Positions 17,728-26,504 of a stretch of 64,000 nucleotides of DNA are shown here, one piece after another. Source of the DNA: a gamma proteobacterium endosymbiont of Lamellibrachia anaximandri. GTDB taxonomy: Bacteria; Pseudomonadota; Gammaproteobacteria; Chromatiales; Chromatiaceae. Position numbers and translations under genes: made by a program. How positions within the stretch are numbered: the first letter of the stretch is position 1; every line of letters begins with the position of its first letter. Under the pieces are notes generated by a model that had not been told where the DNA came from, did no database searches, and saw only the letters and a program-made list of their open reading frames with translations. The stretch covers positions 62,001 to 126,000 of the forward strand of contig JAESPD010000002.1 of NCBI GenBank assembly GCA_016756855.1. The letters are read 5' to 3'.

Positions 17728-18915
17728 TTATAGTTGAGACTCAAGGATTGAGAATGCTTTCAAAATCTCTTCTGGCCGATTATGAAAATGGGGCGAGAAG
17801 CGAATGCCCCCTCCGCGATAAGCACAGACGACACCATGTTGCATAAGGCGCTGATAGAGTCCTTCATTATCGACGCCAGGTACTCTGAATGTCACGATGC
17901 CTGCCCGTTTCTCTTTCTCCTCGGGAGTAATGAGCTCAAAACCTAATCGCCTGGCTTCAGCAACAATGGCATCGGTATTCGACGTGATAGATTGCTGGAT
18001 CGATTCAATGCCGGTCTCCTGAATGATCTCAAGACTGGCGTGCAGGGCATGAATGCCCAGCATATTCGGACTTCCGCACTCAAAACGCCTTGCAGATGAG
18101 GCTGGGGTCCATCCAACCTGATCAAAATCTCCGGCATTATTCACCATGTGCCAGCCAAATTGGTTGAGTTTGAGTTCATCACGAAGGTTTGCCCGGCAGT
18201 AGAAGAGGGCGATTCCTTCCGGTCCCAACATCCATTTATGTCCGTCGGCCACAACAAAGTCAGCATGGCAAGCCTGTACATCGAAGGGGGAAGCCCCAAG
18301 GCTTTGGATGGCATCGACACAAAATAGAATGTCGTTGTCAGCGCAAAACCTGCCCAACTGTTCGAGATTTAATTTCAAGCCAGAAGCATACTGCACGGAA
18401 CTTATCGGGATCAGTCTCGTGTGCTCGTCGCACAGGGCGATGAGGTCATTTTCAGGGTCTTGAGTCTGATCAAGATCCAACAATCGAAGTTCGACACCAA
18501 ACTGTGAAAGTGATTCCCAGACGATGCGGTTTGAGGGAAACTCCTGGGCTATACTTACGATGTTTTCACCTGGTTTCCAGCCAAGGCCATAAGCGATGAC
18601 CGATAGTGCCTCGGATGTATTCTTCAGCAGTGCTATATCATTCACGGTTGGGGCATTGATCAAGTCTGCCAGTTGCCTGCGCAGGCGATTTTCAGTTTTC
18701 AGCCAGTCGGGATAGTGTTGGGCGCCTACAGCGCCGTTTTCCTGGGAGAAACGCTCAACGGCTTTAACCGTTCTCTGTGGCCAAGGCGCTACTGCTGCAT
18801 GATTGAGATAGATTATTGAAGGATCCAGGGAAAAAAGTGGCACAGTGCTCTCCAGCTGGGTGAGGGTTGTATATGTGGCTGCTTCAAGACAATCCATCGA
18901 AATCTCGACTAGCAT
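17728..18915 (-). CDS. Aminotransferase class V (cysteine desulfurase/epimerase-like)
   Basis: PLP enzyme of fold type I, 395 residues, cytoplasmic. The cofactor lysine is K227 in VVADGHKWMLGPEG; other hallmarks are LNHAAVAPWP near the N-terminus, KNTSEALSVIAYGL for phosphate binding, and FCVDAIQSLGA. It resembles isopenicillin-N-epimerase/SufS-like proteins rather than a bona fide IscS, so desulfurase activity is unproven. The start may be the ATG at 18897 (residue 7). It lies upstream of the sulfur globule gene on the same strand, 250 bp away, with a separate promoter between them. Confidence 0.82.
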   Translation of the reverse strand: MLVEISMDCLEAATYTTLTQLESTVPLFSLDPSIIYLNHAAVAPWPQRTVKAVERFSQENGAVGAQHYPDWLKTENRLRRQLADLINAPTVNDIALLKNTSEALSVIAYGLGWKPGENIVSIAQEFPSNRIVWESLSQFGVELRLLDLDQTQDPENDLIALCDEHTRLIPISSVQYASGLKLNLEQLGRFCADNDILFCVDAIQSLGASPFDVQACHADFVVADGHKWMLGPEGIALFYCRANLRDELKLNQFGWHMVNNAGDFDQVGWTPASSARRFECGSPNMLGIHALHASLEIIQETGIESIQQSITSNTDAIVAEARRLGFELITPEEKEKRAGIVTFRVPGVDNEGLYQRLMQHGVVCAYRGGGIRFSPHFHNRPEEILKAFSILESQL

Positions 18916-19005
18916 GAAATATAGCCAGTTTCAGCCTGAACGGGATGCAATTCCAGTCAGGTTGTTACAAAATAGGCAGGAAATTGGACTTGAAGCCAGC
19001 CTAGC

Positions 19006-19986
19006 ATGGACACCTATCTAATTAATTCTATAAGAATAATTTCATTCCTGCTGATTGTAGTCACGGCATTCTCTTCATCTGCTGCAGATGTGGATCTGGA
19101 TGAGCCTATTCTGCCTCTTCCCCTGGCTCAGAACCTGGCCCCAAAAGTAGTAGCGATAGGGGACAAGCTTTTCCACGATCCCCGCCTTTCCCACGACAAT
19201 ACCATCAGCTGCGCGCATTGCCACCGATTGGCGACAGGTGGAACCGACATGTTGCCCATGTCTTTCGGAATTCGTGGTCAGACCGGGGCAATCAAAGCCC
19301 CGACGGTGTACAACAGCGCCTTTAATTTCGTCCAGTTCTGGGATGGCCGTGCGGCAACACTGGAGGAGCAGGTCAGTGGCCCCATCAATCATCCTCTTGA
19401 GATGGGTTCCAGCTGGCAGGAGGTCGTCAATAAATTGAAAGTCGATCCTGAGGTTGTGGAGTCCTTTCAGGCCCTCTATTCCGATGGTGTCACTTCAGAT
19501 AATATCAAGGATGCCATCGCCACGTTTGAACGTTCTCTGGTTACATCCAACTCGCGTTTTGACCAGTGGCTGCGGGGCGATGAGAATGCCATAAACGATG
19601 ATGAGCTGGAAGGATATCTGAAGTTCAAAGACTATGGTTGTGCAAGCTGCCACCAAGGCATGAACGTTGGAGGAAATATGTATGGATATATGGGGGCCAT
19701 GGGTGACTATTTTTCTGTGCGGGATACACCGGTAACAAAAGCTGACTTGGGAAGACAAAATGTCACCGGACGAAAAGAGGATCGTTTCCTGTTCAAGGTG
19801 CCCAGCCTGAGATTGGCTGCCATTAATGGGCCCTATTTCCATGACGGCAGCACAGAAACACTTGAGGAAGCAATAAGAATCATGGCCCGTCATCAGTTGG
19901 GCCGGGATATTCCGACAAAGGACATAAAATCCATTATCTCTTTTCTCCATACACTGGTCGGTGAGCACTCAAGGCTCAATCCATGA
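19006..19986 (+). CDS. Di-haem cytochrome c peroxidase (MauG/CcpA family)
   Basis: Periplasmic peroxidase reducing H2O2 with electrons from small cytochromes, or a MauG-like oxidase. A signal peptide covers about the first 26 residues (IISFLLIVVTAFSSSA). Two haem c sites are visible: C69-A-H-C72-H73 and C212-A-S-C215-H216. The family motifs LFHDPRLSHDNTISCA, NSAFNFVQFWDGRA and LRLAAINGPYFHDGS are present. The 326-residue length is normal. Its stop overlaps the next gene by 4 bp (ATGA), so it is translationally coupled to a c-di-GMP enzyme. Confidence 0.92.
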   Translation: MDTYLINSIRIISFLLIVVTAFSSSAADVDLDEPILPLPLAQNLAPKVVAIGDKLFHDPRLSHDNTISCAHCHRLATGGTDMLPMSFGIRGQTGAIKAPTVYNSAFNFVQFWDGRAATLEEQVSGPINHPLEMGSSWQEVVNKLKVDPEVVESFQALYSDGVTSDNIKDAIATFERSLVTSNSRFDQWLRGDENAINDDELEGYLKFKDYGCASCHQGMNVGGNMYGYMGAMGDYFSVRDTPVTKADLGRQNVTGRKEDRFLFKVPSLRLAAINGPYFHDGSTETLEEAIRIMARHQLGRDIPTKDIKSIISFLHTLVGEHSRLNP

Positions 19987-22900
19987 TCCAGCATCTTCTT
20001 GGCCCAAGACGTTTCCTGCTGTTTCTGTTTATAGCAGCAGCCGCAGTTGTCTTTTTGACATCATTATGGGTAGAGGAGACAGATCAGTACGCCAAGCAAT
20101 CGGATCTCTTGATCCAGATGAAAGAACTCGACGCTCGTCTGGATCGGGATGTCTTACGGGTCATATCTTTCCTCTTGGTGCAGTACGATCCATTGGTAGA
20201 GACCACCAAGCGGTTACGTGAGCTAGAGAAAAAGGCAAAAGATCCCAAACTCTCTTTCTATGAAAGTAAAGGCAAGAGAATGGACGATGCCATTGATAGC
20301 TATTGGGCCTCAGTGGAAGAAAAGTTGCAGTTACAGGAGAGAATCAAGTCACAGGCTGCCTTTGTCCGCAATGGGATCCACTATCTTCCAGTGGCAGTAC
20401 AGGATCTGAAGGAAATTGGAGATGACGTCTATGAAGAGGTTATGGCGCTGCTCAATCAACTCTATAGATACAACCTCTCTTCCAGCAAGACTGAACTCAG
20501 TCGGATTAAAGAGCAGATAGACGTTCTGAAACTACTGAATGACCTCCCGTCAGCTCATCATAACACTCTGGATAACATCGTTTTTCATATGCAGGCCAAT
20601 CTGAAGGGGCTTGCCTTGCTCAAACAGTTGGAGGCTCGCTACCTCTCGATTCCCAGTCTGCAACAATTTGAAACCCTGCACAAAATTCACGGAACCTATC
20701 AGGCAGAGGATACCCGCCAAAGCCGCCAGATCAGTATGGTGCTGTCGGTGATCATCCTGTTCCTGCTCATGGGATTATGGCAACTGCTGCGTAAACTCGA
20801 TACTGCCCGCCAAGTTGCAGAGCAGTCCTGGAACAGATTGCACGATGCTGTCGGAAGTCTGTCTGAGGCATTTGCGTTGTTTGATAGTGATGAGCGACTG
20901 GTGTTGCACAATGATAAATTTGAGAAATTCTATCCTTGGTTGGACAGCCGACTCCAGAAAGGGGTTTCGCTGAAGGAACTCCTGAGCAGAATTCCCACTG
21001 CATTCGAACGAAGCACACTTGATGGCGAAATAATTGAAAATAAAATGCCACTTGAACTCTATCTCGAGCGTCCGGATAGTCACCGGTGGTACCTGGCAAG
21101 TAATAATCGTACTACCGAAGGCGGCCTTGTCTGTGTCCGCACCGATATCACAGAGTCAAAAAAAGCTGAACTTGAACTTCGCAAACTTAGCCGTGCTCTG
21201 GAACAGAGCCCGGCTTCTGTTGTCATCACCGATACAAACGGGATCATAGAATATGTCAATCCCAAGTTTGAACGGATTTCAGGATATACGGCCAGTGAAG
21301 CTATTGGACAGAACCCCAGAATAATGAAAAGTGGCGATAAGTCCCCGGAAGAGTACAAGGAGATGTGGGACACCATTACTGCTGGCAAAGAGTGGCGGGG
21401 TAACTTTCATAATAAACGTAAGGATGGATCCATCTACTGGGAATCAGCATCGATATCACCTCTGCGTAACGAGAAGGGTGAGGTAACCCATTTTATTGCT
21501 GTTAAAGAAGACGTCACAGCACAGAAACGGGCCGAAGACCTGTTGAGGATGAATGCCACGGTATTTGATACCACGACGGAAGGCATCATGGTGACCGATG
21601 CCGAAAACAGAATTAAAACCGTCAATCCTGCATTCAGTCGCATCACCGGTTATGAGCTGAGTGAGGTGATTGGACGGAATCCCAGTATCCTCAGTTCCGG
21701 GCGTCAGAAGAAGCTGTTTTATCAGGAGATGTGGGAGACGGTCTTGCATCAGGGCCATTGGTCGGGGGAAATCTGGAATCGCCGCAAAGACGGCAGTGTC
21801 TATCCCCAATGGCTCTCCGTTGCTTCCATCAAGGATGAAAAGGGCAGGGTGAGTGAATATGTCGCTATTTTTTCCGATATCACTCAACGAAAGGAAAATG
21901 AGGAGCAGATTCGGTACCAGGCAAACTATGATGCCCTTACCGGATTACCCAACCGCTCCCTTCTGCAAGACCGTCTTTCGCAAGCCATCATGTCGGCTGG
22001 ACGGGAAGGGTGGGGATTGGCACTGCTGTTCATCGACCTGGATAAATTCAAAGTCGTCAACGATAGTTTTGGGCATGTAATCGGCGACGAATTGCTGCAA
22101 AAGGTTGCCACACGCATCAAGGCCTGCGTACGGGAGGTTGATACCGTAGCACGTTTTGGTGGCGATGAATTCGTCGTACTGCTACAGGATATTTCTGAAC
22201 CGGAAGATGCTGCGAAGGTTGCCAACAAAATTATCGAAACGGTCTCCAGGGTGTTTGAGCTTTCAAGCCGCGAAATCTTTGTCGGCGCGAGTATTGGCAT
22301 TACCCTCTATCCAGAAGATGCTGATACTCCCGACACTCTACTGCAAAATGCAGATATGGCGATGTACCTGGCAAAAGATACTGGACGCAACCGTTTTCAG
22401 TTTTTTACTGCAAAAATACAGGAACAGGTCAGGATTCGCCAAAGTCTGGAACATGACCTGAGAACAGCTTTGAAGCGGGAAGAATTTGAGCTCTATTATC
22501 AACCCGTTGTAGATGCTGGCAATGAATCAATTGTTAGCGTTGAGGCACTCCTGCGATGGCATCATCCACAACTGGGCTTTGTTGCGCCTGATACCTTTAT
22601 TCCTCTTGCAGAGGAGATCGGTTTAATAGGAATAATCGGGATGTGGATACTGCATACCGGCTGCCGACAGGTGTATGAATGGCATCAGACTGGTTTGAGT
22701 GATATTGAAATCGCATTCAACCTGTCTGGCCGACAAAGAGAGTTGGGGTTGACTGCAAAAGACATCTCTCTGATATTGCACGAGACAGGTCTATCCGGTG
22801 AATTCATTACCCTTGAAATTACTGAAAGTGAGCTTATAGAGGACACAGCAGAGGAGATTACCTGGCTCCAGTCATTCAAAAATGTCGGTGCGAAATTGTC

Positions 22901-23216
22901 CATAGATGATTTTGGTACCGGTTACTCATCACTTAGCTATTTAAAACGCTTTCCGGTTGATATTTTGAAGATTGATCGGGCTTTTGTGGCTGATCTGCCT
23001 GACAATCAGGATGATGCTTCTCTTGTTGAGGCAATTGTAGCCATAGCAAAAAGTCTTAATCTCAAATTGGTAGCTGAAGGAGTTGAAACCAAGGCTCAGG
23101 CGGACTTCCTAAAGAAAATTGGTTGTGACTATCTACAAGGCTACTATTTTGGTAAACCGATGCCTGCAACTGAACTCACTGACATGATAGGCGTTGGTAC
23201 CAATCCGTCTTCCTGA
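19983..23216 (+). CDS. Membrane sensor with PAS-GGDEF-EAL (c-di-GMP enzyme)
   Basis: Predicted dual diguanylate cyclase/phosphodiesterase of 1077 residues. A first membrane helix (about 10-30) and a second (about 247-265) enclose a roughly 215-residue all-helical periplasmic segment that looks like a DAHL ligand-binding domain. In the cytoplasm follow three PAS-like modules (about 280-395, 400-515, 520-640), GGDEF (about 640-810, motif RFGGDEF intact near 723) and EAL (about 825-1070, motif EALLRW near 852, DDFGTGYSSLSYL intact). Both active sites look complete. It starts inside the stop of the peroxidase gene, suggesting that periplasmic redox or peroxide status is tied to c-di-GMP output (inference). 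Confidence 0.9.
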   Translation: MIQHLLGPRRFLLFLFIAAAAVVFLTSLWVEETDQYAKQSDLLIQMKELDARLDRDVLRVISFLLVQYDPLVETTKRLRELEKKAKDPKLSFYESKGKRMDDAIDSYWASVEEKLQLQERIKSQAAFVRNGIHYLPVAVQDLKEIGDDVYEEVMALLNQLYRYNLSSSKTELSRIKEQIDVLKLLNDLPSAHHNTLDNIVFHMQANLKGLALLKQLEARYLSIPSLQQFETLHKIHGTYQAEDTRQSRQISMVLSVIILFLLMGLWQLLRKLDTARQVAEQSWNRLHDAVGSLSEAFALFDSDERLVLHNDKFEKFYPWLDSRLQKGVSLKELLSRIPTAFERSTLDGEIIENKMPLELYLERPDSHRWYLASNNRTTEGGLVCVRTDITESKKAELELRKLSRALEQSPASVVITDTNGIIEYVNPKFERISGYTASEAIGQNPRIMKSGDKSPEEYKEMWDTITAGKEWRGNFHNKRKDGSIYWESASISPLRNEKGEVTHFIAVKEDVTAQKRAEDLLRMNATVFDTTTEGIMVTDAENRIKTVNPAFSRITGYELSEVIGRNPSILSSGRQKKLFYQEMWETVLHQGHWSGEIWNRRKDGSVYPQWLSVASIKDEKGRVSEYVAIFSDITQRKENEEQIRYQANYDALTGLPNRSLLQDRLSQAIMSAGREGWGLALLFIDLDKFKVVNDSFGHVIGDELLQKVATRIKACVREVDTVARFGGDEFVVLLQDISEPEDAAKVANKIIETVSRVFELSSREIFVGASIGITLYPEDADTPDTLLQNADMAMYLAKDTGRNRFQFFTAKIQEQVRIRQSLEHDLRTALKREEFELYYQPVVDAGNESIVSVEALLRWHHPQLGFVAPDTFIPLAEEIGLIGIIGMWILHTGCRQVYEWHQTGLSDIEIAFNLSGRQRELGLTAKDISLILHETGLSGEFITLEITESELIEDTAEEITWLQSFKNVGAKLSIDDFGTGYSSLSYLKRFPVDILKIDRAFVADLPDNQDDASLVEAIVAIAKSLNLKLVAEGVETKAQADFLKKIGCDYLQGYYFGKPMPATELTDMIGVGTNPSS

Positions 23217-23313
23217 GTATTTTTCCGATAAGTTGGGTATCCGTTCATATTATTCAGGGCCAAACTACCATCGCTGCTGGCCAAGGAAGGCTGGAGGCAG
23301 AGGCTGGTAGTTA

Positions 23314-23505
23314 TTGGTAGTCACAGCGATACTGGAGGGGAGGCCCGTCGAGCCGCAGGGGCCAGACGACGACTGCATGGATCCAGGAGCTAGGGTGGCA
23401 GGATGCTGGATCCATGTGCTACTGGGGCATGTAAATCTATCGACGACGCAGATTTACATGCATGTTAGTGAGGATCGGATGGCTAATATAGTATCCAAAC
23501 TATAG
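23314..23505 (+). pseudogene. Tyrosine recombinase/integrase, C-terminal remnant
   Basis: The last 28 codons encode LLGHVNLSTTQIYMHVSED, the typical box II of phage-type integrases with the catalytic tyrosine in TTQIYMHV and the LGH histidine. Upstream of about 23400 the reading frame has no integrase similarity and no N-terminal or core domain is present, so the gene is truncated to its last fragment. It sits next to mrr and near a ParE-like remnant, marking an old insertion site. Confidence 0.75.
23376..23461. repeat. Two perfect inverted repeats in the recombinase remnant
   Basis: First: CATGGATCCAG (23376-23386) with CTGGATCCATG (23406-23416), 19 bp between. Second: GCATGTAAATCT (23427-23438) with AGATTTACATGC (23450-23461), 11 bp between. 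They lie back to back, the second inside the recombinase tail. They might be remains of an attachment site or chance structure; no direct repeat partner was found. Confidence 0.6.
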
Positions 23506-23522
23506 AGAGAAAGAAGGCCACA

Positions 23523-24419
23523 ATGGCAATACCAGATTACCAGTCGATCATGCTCCCGCTGCTCCAGCTGGCAGGAGACCAGAAGGATCACGCCATGCGG
23601 GAAGCGACCACCAAGCTGGCCGACCAGTTTGGACTTGATGAGCAGGAGAGAAAGGAGCTCCTTCCCAGCGGCAAACAAGCCATCTTCAAGAATCGTGTCG
23701 CCTGGGCTCGCACCTATCTAAAGAAGGCTGAACTGTTGGAAAGCCCCAAAAGGGGGTATTTCCAAATCACCCCGCGCGGCCTTGATACTCTCAGCAGACA
23801 CCCTGAGAAAATCACAAATACCTACCTAAAAGAATTTCCTGAATTCGTGGCGTTTCAGGGCGGTTCAAATCTAATAGATGACCCCACTAAGAATGACGAT
23901 GAAACACCAGAAGAGGCCTTGGAGAATGCCTATCAACAGGTAAATGACTCTCTCTCCACAGAACTCATTCAGACCATAAAGAACGGTTCCCCGGAATTTT
24001 TCGAACGCTTAGTGGTCGATCTCCTGCTGAATATGGGCTACGGCGGCTCCCGTAAAGAGGCTAGCCAGGTCATCGGCAAGAGTGGGGATGAGGGTATCGA
24101 CGGCATCATCAAGGAAGACCGCCTCGGCCTGGACACCATCTACATCCAGGCCAAACGCTGGGAGAACACGGTTCAGCGCCCGGATATCCAGAAGTTTGCC
24201 GGTGCACTCCAGGGACACAGAGCCAAGAAAGGGGTATTCATTACCACCTCTAGTTACTCTACCGGCGCCAGAAAGTTTGTGGAGAAAATCGACAGTAAGG
24301 TTATTCTCATAGAGGGAGAGACACTGGCCAAGCTGATGATTGAGCACAATGTCGGTGTATCACCTGTATCAACCTACGAAGTGAAGAAGATCGACTTAGA
24401 CTATTTCGATGAGAACTGA
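23523..24419 (+). CDS. mrr: Mrr-type restriction endonuclease
   Basis: Type IV-like restriction protein of 298 residues. The N-terminal winged-helix DNA-binding domain (about 5-100) has MLPLLQLAGD and YFQITPRGLDTL; the C-terminal PD-(D/E)xK Mrr catalytic domain (about 155-285) has FFERLVVDLLLNMGYGG, GDEGIDGII (catalytic D193) and YIQAKRW (Q209-A-K211). All key residues are present, so it is probably functional. Type IV enzymes cut modified DNA and act as phage defence. A ribosome site GAGAGAAAGAAGG precedes the ATG. No methylase partner is adjacent. Confidence 0.92.
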   Translation: MAIPDYQSIMLPLLQLAGDQKDHAMREATTKLADQFGLDEQERKELLPSGKQAIFKNRVAWARTYLKKAELLESPKRGYFQITPRGLDTLSRHPEKITNTYLKEFPEFVAFQGGSNLIDDPTKNDDETPEEALENAYQQVNDSLSTELIQTIKNGSPEFFERLVVDLLLNMGYGGSRKEASQVIGKSGDEGIDGIIKEDRLGLDTIYIQAKRWENTVQRPDIQKFAGALQGHRAKKGVFITTSSYSTGARKFVEKIDSKVILIEGETLAKLMIEHNVGVSPVSTYEVKKIDLDYFDEN

Positions 24420-24478
24420 ACGTGTTACCAACTTACTACCATGCGAACCTAGTTTGTGAGCAAGGACAGAATGGCTAA

Positions 24479-24649
24479 CATTGCTGGCTGCTGGCGCAGA
24501 ACCCGAATCTAGGACAGGCACGGCCAGACCTCGCTGAGGAGTTCCATCATCTGCCCGTGGGTCGCTATCTGATGCTCTACCGGAAGATCTCTGGAGGGAT
24601 TGAGCTGGTGCGCGTGGTATATGGTATGCGGATGTTGAGTAACTTATAG
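24479..24649 (+). pseudogene. ParE/RelE-family toxin, C-terminal remnant
   Basis: The frame 24488-24649 encodes LAQNPNLGQARPDLAEEF, VGRYLMLYRK and GIELVRVVYGMRML, the standard C-terminal half of ParE toxins. An in-frame stop at 24476-24478 and the lack of a start codon or N-terminal part show it is truncated; no antitoxin gene is next to it. It belongs with the recombinase remnant and mrr as debris of a mobile region. Confidence 0.75.
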
Positions 24650-25087
24650 ATCCTAAAATAGATATCTCAAGTTTCGGAGTTCAAGTTCAACCATAAAACT
24701 CGCTTGGCTCTTCCCCTGAACAGATCGGTAGATTAACGAAATTGCAGTTGTGTAGCCTTCGGCCAGAAATTGGCTGTCATAGCTCATGGTATGTGGATTC
24801 CCAGCCAATTAGACCATTCTTGTTATGTGCATAATACTTATTATGTTAAATCATAAATATTCTAAATTCTCTATGATGAATCATTGGCAAAAGTATGGCG
24901 GCAGCTCATGTGATGATGAGCTGCAGTGCACTTGCATGATGTACGCCCCGCCGAAATCTTAGCGAGTTACAAGTACACTGCCCTGTACGAGGCAGTTGCT
25001 GGCAACGTCAAATTAGGCATGAAGACTCAGTTTTCAATCCCAACTGGAGCGCAACAAAGCAGATTGGGACGAGGAAGCCTAGTAACT
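24650..25087. other. Non-coding stretch after the toxin remnant
   Basis: About 440 bp without a supportable gene. AT-rich in the middle, with a hairpin CATAATA-CT-TATTATG at 24830-24845 and a run of short AT-rich words after it. No terminator with a T-tract and no recognisable protein remnant was found. Confidence 0.5.
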
Positions 25088-25408
25088 TCAGCGTGATCTT
25101 CTCGGGCGCGCTGCTGGTCTTGGTGTAGGCCGGCCTATGCCACCGGGTGGCCTGGCAATTGGATGCGTAGGCTTGGGTGGCCTGGAGATGGGTGGCTTCG
25201 ACCGATCGGGTTTCCCTGGTGGTGGGTTCACGATAATCGTGTTGCCGCCACAGCCCCAACAAGGGTATGGGTCGTAGTAGCCACCGTAATAAGCACCGTA
25301 TGAAACTGAGCCGCCAACGGATGAGGAGCCAGTGCTTGAACATCCTGTCAAAAGCACAACGCTCTGTAACAGGATGAGGCCAAACATTTTTCGACGAAAT
25401 AGTGTCAT
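25088..25408 (-). CDS. Small Pro/Arg-rich lipoprotein
   Basis: About 106 residues from the ATG at 25408. A signal peptide ends in the lipobox VVLLTGC, followed by a Ser/Gly/Tyr-rich stretch with CWGCGG, then a Pro/Arg/Lys-rich basic tail (KPPISRPPKPTHP...). Function not recognised. The start is just 2 bp after the stop of the upstream VOC lipoprotein gene, so they form one transcription unit. An ATG 12 codons earlier would overlap that gene and place charged residues before the signal. The basic tail could bind peptidoglycan or acidic polymers (inference). Confidence 0.65.
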   Translation of the reverse strand: MTLFRRKMFGLILLQSVVLLTGCSSTGSSSVGGSVSYGAYYGGYYDPYPCWGCGGNTIIVNPPPGKPDRSKPPISRPPKPTHPIARPPGGIGRPTPRPAARPRRSR

Positions 25409-25410
25409 GA

Positions 25411-26301
25411 TCACTGCCTCCCTTCGGTGGCAATGCCAGACCATTTCTGAATCATGAAGAGCGCTCCGGAGGGATCTGCAAGCAGTGCGGTCTGCTTGTC
25501 TTCTTCAGCTCTCCCGGACTTTATCAGCACCCTGCCCCCCAGTTTGGTTACAACATCCGTAATCTTTTGTGGATCGGCAACACGGATCACGGGTACCCAC
25601 CTCTGCTCTAATTTGTTATCAAACACCCCTCTGACGCCGGCACGCCATTTTCCATTCATTTTTAGAATCCAGTAGTTCTCCCGGTTTTCTCGTGAGGAAT
25701 AACCCACCAAGGCTTGGTAGAAATCGAGGGAGGTGGCAGGATCACTTGACCAAAGTTCATCCCAGAGCCAGTCGTTGATGGCTGGTTCCTTATCTTCGGG
25801 ATCACCGGTAGATGATCGCAGAAGCAGTATTTGTGCGCCTTGAGGGTCGCTGACCAAGGCGCCGCGCCCGCGGTTGCGCATATTTGTGGGCCCCTCGTGT
25901 ATCTTGCCACCCTGCTCACGGACGAACTCAACAGCTTGATCGACATTTGACACTGAGAGTGATGCGATCCAGCGAGCGATACCTCGACTGTTAGGCTTCG
26001 GTTTGATTTCGACCATGCCGCCGATTGCCAGCCCATCGCGCATCACAACAGTATATGCACCTTGGTGCTTGAAGTCCCATCCAAACAATTTTCCATAAAA
26101 GTCTTCAGCCTGCGCTACATCCTGGGTTAGCAGGTCATGCCAAAGTATTTTTCCGGGGGAGTGCTTATGTGTGGCGGGAGAGGCTACAGGCGTCAGATCC
26201 AGCGTTGAGCAGCCACTGAGCGCTGCAACAATGGACAACAGAGCAAGAATCACTATTGAGGGTACGGCATGCCTACGAAATCTCTGAGTACGCATCGTCA
26301 T
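25411..26301 (-). CDS. VOC (glyoxalase-like) family lipoprotein
   Basis: A 296-residue protein with a signal peptide and lipobox SIVAALSGC (Cys near residue 31), followed by two vicinal-oxygen-chelate modules (about 50-165 and 175-290) with KILWHDLLTQDVAQAEDFYGKLFGW and WDELWSSDPATSLDFYQALVGY. VOC proteins usually work in the cytoplasm, so membrane anchoring is unusual. Substrate unknown; metal ligands cannot be set with certainty (candidate His in WHDLL). It precedes the small Pro-rich lipoprotein gene by 2 bp. Confidence 0.8.
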   Translation of the reverse strand: MTMRTQRFRRHAVPSIVILALLSIVAALSGCSTLDLTPVASPATHKHSPGKILWHDLLTQDVAQAEDFYGKLFGWDFKHQGAYTVVMRDGLAIGGMVEIKPKPNSRGIARWIASLSVSNVDQAVEFVREQGGKIHEGPTNMRNRGRGALVSDPQGAQILLLRSSTGDPEDKEPAINDWLWDELWSSDPATSLDFYQALVGYSSRENRENYWILKMNGKWRAGVRGVFDNKLEQRWVPVIRVADPQKITDVVTKLGGRVLIKSGRAEEDKQTALLADPSGALFMIQKWSGIATEGRQ

Positions 26302-26467
26302 TATCCATAACTCCAGGTAGCCTGAGCATGCATAATATACTTGAGGAGATTCAATGTCCCAATGAATTTAGGACTGAGAGGGATATTCCATATAGATGTA
26401 CCGGCCCCATAGAATGGGTTTGCACACGAACTCATAGCCCGAATGGACTTGCTTGGAAGAGCTTGCC

Positions 26468-26497
26468 TGACATCCTCGCGTAAGCGCGAGGATGTCA
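26468..26497. terminator. Strong hairpin downstream of the YdcH-like gene
   Basis: Perfect 13-bp arms TGACATCCTCGCG (26468-26480) and CGCGAGGATGTCA (26485-26497) with loop TAAG, just beyond the stop of the leftward YdcH-like gene. No T-tract follows on either side, so it may act as an mRNA end protector rather than a full terminator. Confidence 0.5.
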
Positions 26498-26504
26498 GCA
26501 ATCA

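Noticed and set aside
23314..23505. Possible intact small gene ending in an integrase box
   Set aside because: Only the last 28 codons match; the N-terminal and core recombinase domains are missing, so it is listed as a remnant.
25008..25433. Alternative leftward frame over the Pro-rich lipoprotein
   Set aside because: The other frame has a lipobox and proper spacing to its neighbour; this one has no signal or family features.
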